Under the pieces are notes generated by a model, which was not told the origin of the DNA, made no database searches, and saw only the letters and a list, made by a program, of their open reading frames with translations. The translations under genes were made by a program, and so were the position numbers. Positions 41,627 through 49,765 of a stretch of DNA of 64,000 nt are shown one piece after another. The stretch covers positions 1-64,000 of the forward strand of contig NZ_JASHJI010000021.1 of NCBI RefSeq assembly GCF_030733265.1. The letters are read 5' to 3'. Positions within the stretch are counted from its first letter, which is position 1. The number at the start of each line of letters is the position of its first letter. Origin of the DNA: Roseibium sp. MMSF_3412. Its GTDB lineage: Bacteria > Pseudomonadota > Alphaproteobacteria > Rhizobiales > Stappiaceae.

Positions 41627-43216
41627 TCAGGCAACGTCGGCCGGCAGCACCGGCGCAGCGGCCACGAGTTGTTTGGTATAGGCGTGTTGCGGCTTGTCGA
41701 AGACCCTGTCCGTCGGACCTTCCTCGACGATCTGTCCGGACTTCATGACAAGCACACGCTCGGTGATGGACCGCACGACACTGAGATCGTGCGAGATGAA
41801 GAGGTAAGTCAGACCGAAGCGATCCGCGAGGCCGGCCAGAAGATCCAGAACCTGGGCGCGCACAGAAACATCCAGCGCAGAAACGGCCTCGTCTAGAATG
41901 ATCAGGTCCGGCTTGATGATGAGCGCGCGGGCAATCGCGATCCGCTGACGCTGACCGCCGCTGAATTCATGGATAAACTTGCGGCTGTCAGCAGCACTCA
42001 GTCCAACGCTTTCCAGCGCCTCGGCGACGGCTGCTTCCCGTTCGGCACCGAACGGCGGGCTGTCCATGAGATGAAACGGCTCGGTGATCAGGCGATCGAC
42101 ACGCCAGCGCGGATTGAAGCTTCCATACGGGTCCTGGAAAACAACCTGCATGCGCCGCCGGACATCCCGATTGACCCGGTGATGGCTGACAACAGGCGTT
42201 CCGCCCAGCAGGATTTCGCCGCCCTGGATCTCCTCAAGGCCGAGTATGGCACGCGTCAGTGTCGACTTGCCGCAGCCGGATTCCCCGACCAGCCCAAGGC
42301 TCTCGCCTTTCCGGATCTCGAAACTGACATTGTCGACGGCCCGGACATGCGTTGTCCGGCCCCACCAGCCGTGGGAATGGGACTGGTACTCGCGGATCAC
42401 GTTGCGCACTTTCAACAGCGCTTTGTCCTGTGCCGCACCACTGCGTTCGGGAACATGACCGGACGCTTCCAGCAGGGCGCGCGAATAAGGGTGCTGCAAA
42501 TTCCGGAACAGGCCGTGCGCCGGCCCGCTTTCAACCACCTCACCACTGCGCATGATCACGAGATCATCGGCAAGATCGGCGACGACGGCGAGGTCATGAC
42601 TGATCAGCATCAGACCCATGCCTTCCCCGGCGACCAGCCGTTTCAGAAGATCGAGAATCTGGGCCTGCGTGGTGACGTCCAGCGCCGTGGTCGGTTCATC
42701 GGCGATCAGAAGTTTCGGACGCAGGGCGATCGCCATGGCAATGACGACACGCTGACGCTGGCCGCCGGAGAGTTCGTGCGGATACCGGGACAGCGGAAAC
42801 CGTTCGGGTGGCAATTCGGCACGGCGCAAGGCATCGGCCGCGCGTTCAAATGCTTCGGATTTCGGCACATTTTCGTGAACGAGGATCGTTTCGGCAACCT
42901 GCGCGCCGATTGTCTGCAGCGGATTGAGCGCCGTCATGGGTTCCTGGAACACCATACCGATGTCCCGGCCACGCATTGCGCAGAGGTCTTTCTCGCTTGC
43001 AGTCAGAATGTCCTGTCCGGCAAGCGAAATGCAGCCCCGGCATTGCGATCCGTTCGGAAGCAGTTGCAGCACGCCGAAGGCAGTCATCGATTTGCCCGAT
43101 CCGCTTTCGCCGATCACACCGAGTACGCGGCCCGGCTCGACCTGCATCGAGACATCTTTCAGGATCGGCTCCCCATGTATCTCAAGAGACAGTCCTTCAA
43201 TCTCCAGAAGGCTCAT
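41627..43216 (-). CDS. Fused dual-ATPase subunit of a peptide/opine-type ABC importer
   Basis: The 529-residue protein is two DppD/DppF-type nucleotide-binding domains in one chain. Domain 1 has Walker A GESGSGKSM, signature LSGGQRQRV and Walker B LLIADEPTTALD. Domain 2 has GESGCGKST, FSGGQRQRI and LIILDEAVSALD. GsiA/YejF-like fusions of this length are common in alphaproteobacteria. It overlaps the permease gene by 4 bp. Confidence 0.93.
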   Translation of the reverse strand: MSLLEIEGLSLEIHGEPILKDVSMQVEPGRVLGVIGESGSGKSMTAFGVLQLLPNGSQCRGCISLAGQDILTASEKDLCAMRGRDIGMVFQEPMTALNPLQTIGAQVAETILVHENVPKSEAFERAADALRRAELPPERFPLSRYPHELSGGQRQRVVIAMAIALRPKLLIADEPTTALDVTTQAQILDLLKRLVAGEGMGLMLISHDLAVVADLADDLVIMRSGEVVESGPAHGLFRNLQHPYSRALLEASGHVPERSGAAQDKALLKVRNVIREYQSHSHGWWGRTTHVRAVDNVSFEIRKGESLGLVGESGCGKSTLTRAILGLEEIQGGEILLGGTPVVSHHRVNRDVRRRMQVVFQDPYGSFNPRWRVDRLITEPFHLMDSPPFGAEREAAVAEALESVGLSAADSRKFIHEFSGGQRQRIAIARALIIKPDLIILDEAVSALDVSVRAQVLDLLAGLADRFGLTYLFISHDLSVVRSITERVLVMKSGQIVEEGPTDRVFDKPQHAYTKQLVAAAPVLPADVA

Positions 43217-44043
43217 GTCCGCGCCCTCCGCAACTTGGGATCGAGCAGGTCACGCAGCCCGTCGCCGAGAAGGTTCAGGCCGAGCACGGTCAGCAGGATT
43301 GCCATTCCCGGAAAAATCGCCAGATGCGGCGCAAGGGAAATCATCGTCTGGCTGTCGGCCAGCATGCGTCCCCAGCTGGCGGTTGGCGGCTGTGCACCGA
43401 GGCCCACATAACTGAGACCCGCCTCGGCGAGAATGCCGAGTGAGAACTGGATCGTTCCCTGGACGATCAGGAGGTTGGTCACGTTCGGCAGAATATGTTC
43501 GAGCGAAATGCGGGCTGCTCCCTTTCCCGCGACCCGCGCCGCCATGACATATTCCCGGCTCCACAGCGTCAGGGCTGCACCGCGCGTCAGGCGTGCGAAG
43601 ACAGGGATGTTGAAGATACCGATGGCAATGATGGCATTGAGCGCCGAGGCACCGAATACGGCGGTGATCATCACGGCGATCAGAAGGCTCGGGAACGCAA
43701 AAACAAGATCGTTCGTGCGCATGATGATCTCATCCGGCAGGCTGCCCTTGCGCGCAGCTGCCGCAAGCCCGAGCGGCACGCCCGCCAGCATGCCGATGCC
43801 GACGGCGACGAGCGCAACAGCAATCGATGTGCGCGCGCCGACCATCAGCATGCTCAGGATGTCCCGCCCGAACTGATCGGTTCCAAACGGATGCGCGAGA
43901 CTGGGCAACTTCATCCTGTCGGCGATGTTGAGGACCGTGGTGTCGTAAGGCACCCAGAAAAGACTGATCAGTGCAGCCCCCGCAAAAACGACGGTCAGCA
44001 GCGCGCCTGGCAGCGTCGAGCGGTTGTGCAGCAGGCCTTTCAT
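43213..44043 (-). CDS. ABC transporter permease (DppC/OppC family)
   Basis: The 276-residue membrane protein has about six helices, an N-terminal cytoplasmic tail and the family segment HPFGTDQFGRDILSMLMVGARTS, followed by the EAA-like loop MAARVAGKGAARISLEHILPN. It is the second permease of the importer and overlaps both neighbours by 4 bp, as expected for a coupled transport operon. Confidence 0.93.
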   Translation of the reverse strand: MKGLLHNRSTLPGALLTVVFAGAALISLFWVPYDTTVLNIADRMKLPSLAHPFGTDQFGRDILSMLMVGARTSIAVALVAVGIGMLAGVPLGLAAAARKGSLPDEIIMRTNDLVFAFPSLLIAVMITAVFGASALNAIIAIGIFNIPVFARLTRGAALTLWSREYVMAARVAGKGAARISLEHILPNVTNLLIVQGTIQFSLGILAEAGLSYVGLGAQPPTASWGRMLADSQTMISLAPHLAIFPGMAILLTVLGLNLLGDGLRDLLDPKLRRART

Positions 44044-44987
44044 CGCCGTCTCCGCAATCTCGGGTCCACCCAGGCATAGGCCAGGTCGACCGTGAAATTG
44101 ACGAGGATCACCGCAAAGACAAGCAGCATAACCACACTTTCGACCACGATCAGATCACGCGCGCTGATGGCCTGGAAGACAAGGCGGCCAAGACCAGGGA
44201 GATAAAACACGTTCTCGATGATGATCGCGCCTGCAAGCAGGAACGAGAATTGCAGACCCATAATGGTCAGAACGGGGATCAAAGCATTGCGCAGGGCATG
44301 CCGCCACATCGCCTGCCCTTTGGTGAGACCCTTTGCGCGGGCAGAGCGGATATAGTCCTCGCCGAGCGTGTCGAGCAGGCTCGACCGCATCACCCGGGTC
44401 AAAATGCTGGCCTGCGGCAGGGCAAGCGCAATGGCGGGCAAAGTCAATGCCTTCATGCCCGGCAGGAAACCGTCCTCCCATCCGGGGAACCCGCCGGCGG
44501 AGAACCAGCGCAGATTGATGGCAAAGACCAGCACCATCAGCATCGCGAACCAGAAATTCGGGATTGCCACGCCGAGCTGGGTCACGCCCATGACGCCTGA
44601 GTCTGCAAGGGTGCCGCGCTTCGACGCAGCCCAGATGCCTGCCGGGAACGCGATCAACGTGCTCAGGATCAACGCGTAGAGCGCCAGCGGCAACGATACC
44701 CAGAGCCGTTCTCCGATCAATTCGGCGACCGGGGTCCTGTAGGTGTAGGAAGTCCCGAAATCGCCGACGAGCAACCCGCCTGCCCAGGACAGGTACCGCT
44801 CGAGGATCGTACCATTCAGACCCAGTTGCTCGCGCAGGGCGTTCAGCGTGTCTTCCTGGGCGTTGATGCCGAGCATGTAGGCTGCCGGGTCCCCGGGCAC
44901 GACTTCGAGCGTCAGGAAAATCAGCACGGATGCCGCGACCAGACTGAGGCACAGGGAGACCAGGCGTTTCAGGAAATATTGCAACAT
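44040..44987 (-). CDS. ABC transporter permease (DppB/OppB family)
   Basis: The 315-residue permease starts MLQYFLKRLVSLCLSLVAAS and has the DppB pattern: FLTLEVVPGDPA, a long periplasmic loop, and the C-terminal RSARAKGLTKGQAMWRHALRNA coupling loop. ATG 44987 is preferred over an upstream start at 45002 because it gives the standard first residues. It follows the binding-protein gene by 99 bp. Confidence 0.92.
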   Translation of the reverse strand: MLQYFLKRLVSLCLSLVAASVLIFLTLEVVPGDPAAYMLGINAQEDTLNALREQLGLNGTILERYLSWAGGLLVGDFGTSYTYRTPVAELIGERLWVSLPLALYALILSTLIAFPAGIWAASKRGTLADSGVMGVTQLGVAIPNFWFAMLMVLVFAINLRWFSAGGFPGWEDGFLPGMKALTLPAIALALPQASILTRVMRSSLLDTLGEDYIRSARAKGLTKGQAMWRHALRNALIPVLTIMGLQFSFLLAGAIIIENVFYLPGLGRLVFQAISARDLIVVESVVMLLVFAVILVNFTVDLAYAWVDPRLRRRR

Positions 44988-45086
44988 GAGCCCGTCATGC
45001 ACCTGCCGGCACTTCGCCGCGGGGTAAACTCAACCGGTTGATCCCTTGGGGCGCCCGCCCGGCGCGGGCGCCCATTTCAGATGTCA

Positions 45087-46571
45087 TCAGTCTTCCCAGG
45101 AGACACCGGTCAGATCGGTTGCCTGGGTCGGCTGGTTTTTCCACAGGCCCTTGATCCTGGCATCGGCAACGGTCGGAAACGCCAGCTGGAACAGGTAGGC
45201 ATTCACGTGGTCCCCGGCGATTTTTTCCTGGGCCTGCTTCAAAAGGGCGGACCGCTTTTGCGGATCGTTTTCGCTGGTGATATCCGCAAACAAGGCCTGG
45301 AAATCCGGGTTGTCGTACTGGAAGTAATAGTCCGGACGGGCATAGATGCCGATGTCCATCGGTTCGGTGTGACTGACGATGGTCAGGCCGTAGTCCTTGC
45401 CCTTGAAGACCTGCTCAAGCCACTGCGCCCATTCCAGGTTGGTGATCTCGGTTTCGATACCGATTGCCCTCAGCTGCGAGGCGATGATCTCACCACCGCG
45501 GCGGGCATAGGATGGCGGCGGCAGCTTGAGCGTTGTCTCGAAGCCATCGGCGAACCCGGCTTCGGCCAGCAGCTTCTTGGCAAGTTCGGGATCATACTGG
45601 CTCATGCCCGTCAGATCGACATAGTCCGGATTGTGCGGAGCGAAATGTGTGCCGATCGGCGTGCCGTAGCCGAACATGGCTCCGTCGATGATTGCCTGAC
45701 GATTGATCGCGTGGGCAATGGCGGAACGCACCAACGGGTTGTCGAGCGGCGGCAGCTTGTTGTTCATCGCCAGGATCGTCTCGCCCTCCGTCGAACCGAC
45801 CAGAACCTGGAACCTCGGGTCCGCCTCGAATTGCGGCAGGTTTTCCGGGGCGGGAAAGCCGACAAAGGCGTTGACGTCCTCGGCCATCACGGACGCAAAT
45901 GCAGCCGTCGGATCGGAAATGAACTTGAAGGTGACGTTGTCCAGTTTCGCCGGCGTGCCCCAGTAGTCGGGATTCCTTTCCAGTTCGATCTTGTCACCCT
46001 GGACCCAGTCGGAAAACTTGAAGGCACCGGTGCCGACAGGATTGGTCTTTATGTCGGCAATTGTTTCCGGCGCAACGATGACGGCATCGCCCCAGGCCAT
46101 GTTGAACAGGAAGTTGCTGTTGGCCTCCTTCAACGTCACCTTGACGGTCAGCGGATCGACGGCCTCAACCGTATCGATACCGGCGAAGAGCGCTTTCTGG
46201 GCGTTTGCGCTGTCGTCGGCGCGCGCCCGGTCAAGGCTGAACTTCACGTCTTCGGCGGTCATGTCCGTGCCGTCGTGGAACTTCACGCCCTCGTTCAGCT
46301 TGAACGTATAGCTCTTGCCGTCTTCGGAAATCGTCCAGCTTTCGGCCAGGCCGGGATTGACGGTGCCATCCGGGCCAAACCGGGTGAGGCCTTCGAACAC
46401 ATTGGAATAAAGCACGGAATCGATGGCGCCGGCGGCGGCGCTGGTCGGGTCCAGATGCGGTGGTTCGAGCTGCATTGCGACCACGACATCGCTCTTGGCC
46501 TCTGCGATGCCAATGCTTGCAGCCAATGCCAGGACACTGACCAGCCCACTCCGTACGAATTTAAAGCGCAT
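45087..46571 (-). CDS. ABC transporter substrate-binding protein (SBP family 5)
   Basis: The 494-residue cluster C binding protein has a signal peptide (MRFKFVRSGLVSVLALAA, cleavage after IAEA). Family 5 patterns follow: GLAESWTISEDGKSYTFKLNEGVKFHDG, NPVGTGAFKFSDW and RSAIAHAINRQAII. Members bind peptides, opines, nickel or glutathione-like solutes. The ATG at 46571 follows GGGGAG. It heads the leftward operon of binding protein, DppB, DppC, dual ATPase, ALDH and SDR. Confidence 0.92.
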   Translation of the reverse strand: MRFKFVRSGLVSVLALAASIGIAEAKSDVVVAMQLEPPHLDPTSAAAGAIDSVLYSNVFEGLTRFGPDGTVNPGLAESWTISEDGKSYTFKLNEGVKFHDGTDMTAEDVKFSLDRARADDSANAQKALFAGIDTVEAVDPLTVKVTLKEANSNFLFNMAWGDAVIVAPETIADIKTNPVGTGAFKFSDWVQGDKIELERNPDYWGTPAKLDNVTFKFISDPTAAFASVMAEDVNAFVGFPAPENLPQFEADPRFQVLVGSTEGETILAMNNKLPPLDNPLVRSAIAHAINRQAIIDGAMFGYGTPIGTHFAPHNPDYVDLTGMSQYDPELAKKLLAEAGFADGFETTLKLPPPSYARRGGEIIASQLRAIGIETEITNLEWAQWLEQVFKGKDYGLTIVSHTEPMDIGIYARPDYYFQYDNPDFQALFADITSENDPQKRSALLKQAQEKIAGDHVNAYLFQLAFPTVADARIKGLWKNQPTQATDLTGVSWED

Positions 46572-46599
46572 AGCTCTCCCCATCTGTCGATGTTGTGTT

Positions 46600-46713
46600 T
46601 CACGGCTTTGCCAACAGGCCAACCAGCGAACGTTCCATGATATCCGCGGCAGCGAGCCTGTCTTCCACGCCATCATATTCATCCGGTTTGTGCGCCAAAT
46701 CCAGAATTCCCGG
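46600..46713 (-). pseudogene. C-terminal remnant of an M20 peptidase/amidohydrolase gene
   Basis: Reading leftward, 37 codons encode PGILDLAHKPDEY, DGVEDRLAAADIMERSL and VGLLAKP before a stop. This matches the conserved C-terminal end of ArgE/DapE-like M20 enzymes (GPG..-AH.PDEY and last helix). A TGA stands directly before the fragment and no upstream frame continues the family. The remnant lies 28 bp upstream of the binding-protein gene, whose operon may once have begun with this hydrolase. Confidence 0.6.
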
Positions 46714-46888
46714 TCAAAGCGATGCAATTTTCATTTTTCGACGCTTGCAGCGCCGGAAAACGAGCGATCCTCCATCGGCGCTGCAGGTTCATCGCACCGT
46801 CCGTCCATCTTGCGAATCAGCTTGTCGGCAAGCGCCGTTCGGCGGTCCCCTGGATGGCAAAATTACGGAGAAGTATGTTACCATCGCT

Positions 46889-46908
46889 CTACGGTGCCAA
46901 TACCGTAG
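46889..46908. promoter_or_regulatory. Inverted repeat before the PAS-LuxR gene
   Basis: CTACGGTGCCAATACCGTAG has perfect 7-bp arms (CTACGGT/ACCGTAG) and a 6-bp centre, ending 14 bp before the regulator start. It may be the regulator's own binding site or an mRNA hairpin. The gap 46572-46922 otherwise holds only the M20 remnant. Confidence 0.5.
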
Positions 46909-46922
46909 GAACACGGTGACGC

Positions 46923-47477
46923 ATGGACGAATATGAATCGCTGGCATTCGATCACGCACCGATGGGAATTGCGTTGACCGAAAACAGGATCATCAGGACC
47001 TGCAACCTGAGTTTCGCGGAGATGTTCGGTTACAAGAAGCAGGATCTGATCGGCCAGAGTTTCCGCCTGCTCTATGGCTCGGACGAGGAATTCCACCAGA
47101 TTCGTGATATCGGACTGAAACCCCTGAGCCTGTCGCTTCCCTATACCGACGAGCGCCTCATGCTCAGATCCGACGGGTCAAGGATCTGGTGCAGATTTCG
47201 CGCAAGAACGCTGACACCGGACCGGCCCCTGGCTCGGACCGTTCTGTCCTTTGCCCTCATCGATGACAGCATGTCAGGCCCAAAACTGACGCCTCGGGAA
47301 AGGGACATTCTCCTGCTTTTGTCCAGAGGACTGACAAGCAAGGAAATGGCGCGTTCCCTCGGTCTTTCCCCCCGCACAATCGAAGATGTGAGGGCGCGAC
47401 TGCTGAAGAAATTCAAGGTGAAGAACGTGGCTCTCCTGTTGTCTCGGCTGAGTGGTTTTCACAAGCCCGGCACCTGA
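46923..47477 (+). CDS. PAS-LuxR transcriptional regulator
   Basis: The 184-residue protein joins an N-terminal PAS sensor (about 1-110: FDHAPMGIALTENRIIRTCNL, EMFGYKKQDLIGQSFRLLY) to a C-terminal LuxR helix-turn-helix (about 121-175: LTPRERDILLLLSRGLTSKEM, LSPRTIEDVRARLLKKF). It has no receiver domain, so it probably binds a small molecule or cofactor directly. Divergent position suggests control of the ABC/ALDH/SDR operon. The ribosome site is weak. Confidence 0.85.
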   Translation: MDEYESLAFDHAPMGIALTENRIIRTCNLSFAEMFGYKKQDLIGQSFRLLYGSDEEFHQIRDIGLKPLSLSLPYTDERLMLRSDGSRIWCRFRARTLTPDRPLARTVLSFALIDDSMSGPKLTPRERDILLLLSRGLTSKEMARSLGLSPRTIEDVRARLLKKFKVKNVALLLSRLSGFHKPGT

Positions 47478-47545
47478 CTCCCAGGTCCGGAAACACAATA
47501 CCCGGTCAAGTTCAGCGCAAGTTTAATCACCAGATGGGTCAGCAA

Positions 47546-47557
47546 TTATTGCAATAA
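47546..47557. promoter_or_regulatory. Palindrome TTATTGCAATAA upstream of prkA
   Basis: A perfect 12-bp palindrome lies in the AT-rich 333-bp gap before the stress-kinase operon. It could be a binding site for a dimeric regulator. The factor is unknown. Confidence 0.35.
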
Positions 47558-47670
47558 ATGAAAAGATGTCGCCTAATTTTCAGACATTCTGGAGAAAAAT
47601 CGGGCGAACACTGCCATTTTTCAAGTCTTCCCAGGATGCGAACCAGATCTTTACGCCGGAATGAAGGCAA

Positions 47671-47720
47671 TTTCGCAAAAATGTGCCGCAATTTTTTTTG
47701 AGGGCGAAATTTTTGCGAAA
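47671..47720. promoter_or_regulatory. 12-bp inverted repeat in the prkA upstream region
   Basis: TTTCGCAAAAAT (47671-47682) and ATTTTTGCGAAA (47709-47720) are perfect inverted repeats around a 26-bp centre containing a T8 run. The pair lies about 90 bp before the prkA start. It may be a two-site operator or a leader hairpin. No sigma-54 or EcfG-type promoter could be assigned with confidence. Confidence 0.5.
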
Positions 47721-47810
47721 GTCTAAAGTTTAAGTTGCCAGCAAAGGTGAAAGCCCCATCTAATTTATGTGGGGGCAGGTACTCTGGGAGCACCTAGCTG
47801 GAAGTGGAAC

Positions 47811-49745
47811 ATGGAGATCTACACACGGTTCGCCGAGGACTACAGAAATAGACACCTGGAAGAAATCACGATCCAGGACTATCTGCTTGGATGCAGAGAC
47901 GACCCCTTGATGCGCGCGACATCAGCCGAGCGCATGATGGCCGCCATCGGAGAGCCCGAGGTGATCGACACGAGCCAGGACCAGCGGCTCGGCCGGATTT
48001 TCATGAACCGGACAATCAAGCGGTATGCCCCGTTCAAGACGCTTTACGGGATGGAAGCGACGATCGAGCGCATCGTGGGCTTCTTCCGCCATGCCAGCCA
48101 GGGACTGGAGGAGCGCAAACAGATCCTCTACCTGCTGGGGCCCGTCGGCGGCGGCAAATCGAGCATCGCCGAAATCCTGAAAAGGCTGATGGAGCAGGAG
48201 CCGATCTATGTGCTCAAGGCCGGTGAGCAGATCAGCCCGGTCTACGAATCTCCCCTTGGCCTGTTCAGCGCCAATCGTGTCGGCGATCTCCTGGAAGACA
48301 AGTACAACATTCCGCGCCGCCTGCTCACCGGACTGATCTCACCGTGGGCGACGAAACGGCTCGACGAGTACGACGGCGACATTTCAAAATTCAGCATCGT
48401 CAAGCTCTACCCGTCGCGCCTGCGCCAGATCGGCGTCACCAAGACGGAACCGGGTGATGAGAACAACCAGGATGTCTCCGCGCTTGTCGGCAAGCTCGAC
48501 ATCAGGAAGCTGGAGGAATTCAGCCAGGACGATCCCGACGCCTACAGCTACTCGGGTGCACTCAACCGCACCACGCAGGGCATGATGGAATTCGTCGAGA
48601 TGTTCAAGGCGCCGATCAAGGTTCTGCATCCGCTGCTGACGGCAACCCAGGAAGGGTCCTATGTCGGGACGGAAAATATCGGCGCGCTGCCGTTCCAGGG
48701 CCTGATCCTGGCGCATTCGAACGAATCCGAATGGAGCCAGTTCAAGAACAACAAGAACAACGAGGCATTTCTCGACCGCATCAGCGTGGTGAAGGTCCCC
48801 TATTGCCTGCGGGCAAGTGCCGAGGCCGACATCTACGGCAAGCTGCTGAGCCAGAGCGCCCTGGCCGAGGCGTCCTGCGCCCCGGAAACCCTGCCGCTGC
48901 TGGCCCGCTTCAGCGTCCTGACACGGCTGCATGAACATGAGAACTCGACGCTCTACTCCAAGCTTCGCGTCTATGACGGGGAGATGCTGAAGGATTCCGA
49001 CCCCAAGGCGAAGTCGCTTCAGGAATACCGGGATGCCGCCGGCGTCGACGAAGGCATGAACGGCATTTCAACGCGCTTCGCCTTCAAGGTTCTGTCGGAA
49101 ACATTCAACCACGACACGGAAGAGATTTCCGCCGATCCGGTCCATCTCATGTACGTTCTCGAACAGGCGATCCGGCGGGAACAGTTCGATCCTGAAACCG
49201 AGAGCCGGTATCTCGACTTTCTCAAGACGGAACTGGCACCGCATTATGCGGAGTTCATCGGCAACGAGATCCAGAAGGCCTATCTGGAGTCCTATACCGA
49301 CTACGGCCAGAACCTGTTCGACCGCTACATTGCGTATGCCGACGCCTGGATCGAGGAGCAGGACTACAAGGACCCCGACACGGGCCAGATTTTCGACCGT
49401 GACGTTCTGGAAAAGGAACTTGAGAAGATCGAACAGCCAGCGGGTGTCGCCAACTCCCGGGATTTCCGCAATGAGGTGGTGAAGTTCGTCCTGCGTGCCC
49501 GCGCGGAAAACCAGGGGCAGAACCCGGACTGGCGGCGCTACGAGAAACTGCGCCAGGTGATCGAAAAGCGCATGTTCGGAAAGGTGGAAGAGCTGCTACC
49601 GGTCATCAGTTTCGGTGCCAAGCGGGACAAGAAGACCGACGAAAAGCACCACGAATTTGTCGAGCGCATGACCGGGCACGGCTACACCAGGCGGCAGGTC
49701 AGGCGGCTGGTCGAGTGGTATATGCGCGTCAACAAGGCCGGGTAG
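47811..49745 (+). CDS. prkA: PrkA family serine protein kinase/AAA protein
   Basis: The 644-residue protein equals E. coli YeaG in length. An N-terminal AAA+ core has Walker A GPVGGGKSS and KRYAPFKTLYGMEATIERIVGFF before it. The C-terminal PrkA part includes LVGKLDIRKLEEFSQDDPDAYSYSGALNR and ends in ERMTGHGYTRRQVRRLVEWYMRV. Relatives act in sporulation, nutrient-stress and stationary-phase survival, and some behave as ATP-dependent proteases. The ATG at 47811 gives the standard N-terminus. It starts the prkA-yeaH-spoVR operon, 20 bp before the next gene. Confidence 0.95.
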   Translation: MEIYTRFAEDYRNRHLEEITIQDYLLGCRDDPLMRATSAERMMAAIGEPEVIDTSQDQRLGRIFMNRTIKRYAPFKTLYGMEATIERIVGFFRHASQGLEERKQILYLLGPVGGGKSSIAEILKRLMEQEPIYVLKAGEQISPVYESPLGLFSANRVGDLLEDKYNIPRRLLTGLISPWATKRLDEYDGDISKFSIVKLYPSRLRQIGVTKTEPGDENNQDVSALVGKLDIRKLEEFSQDDPDAYSYSGALNRTTQGMMEFVEMFKAPIKVLHPLLTATQEGSYVGTENIGALPFQGLILAHSNESEWSQFKNNKNNEAFLDRISVVKVPYCLRASAEADIYGKLLSQSALAEASCAPETLPLLARFSVLTRLHEHENSTLYSKLRVYDGEMLKDSDPKAKSLQEYRDAAGVDEGMNGISTRFAFKVLSETFNHDTEEISADPVHLMYVLEQAIRREQFDPETESRYLDFLKTELAPHYAEFIGNEIQKAYLESYTDYGQNLFDRYIAYADAWIEEQDYKDPDTGQIFDRDVLEKELEKIEQPAGVANSRDFRNEVVKFVLRARAENQGQNPDWRRYEKLRQVIEKRMFGKVEELLPVISFGAKRDKKTDEKHHEFVERMTGHGYTRRQVRRLVEWYMRVNKAG

Positions 49746-49765
49746 CGCCGGAGGCGGATTGAAAG

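Noticed and set aside
41969..43411. 480-codon plus-strand frame opposite the dual ATPase gene
   Set aside because: The opposite strand carries two complete ABC ATPase domains; this frame has no recognisable motif.
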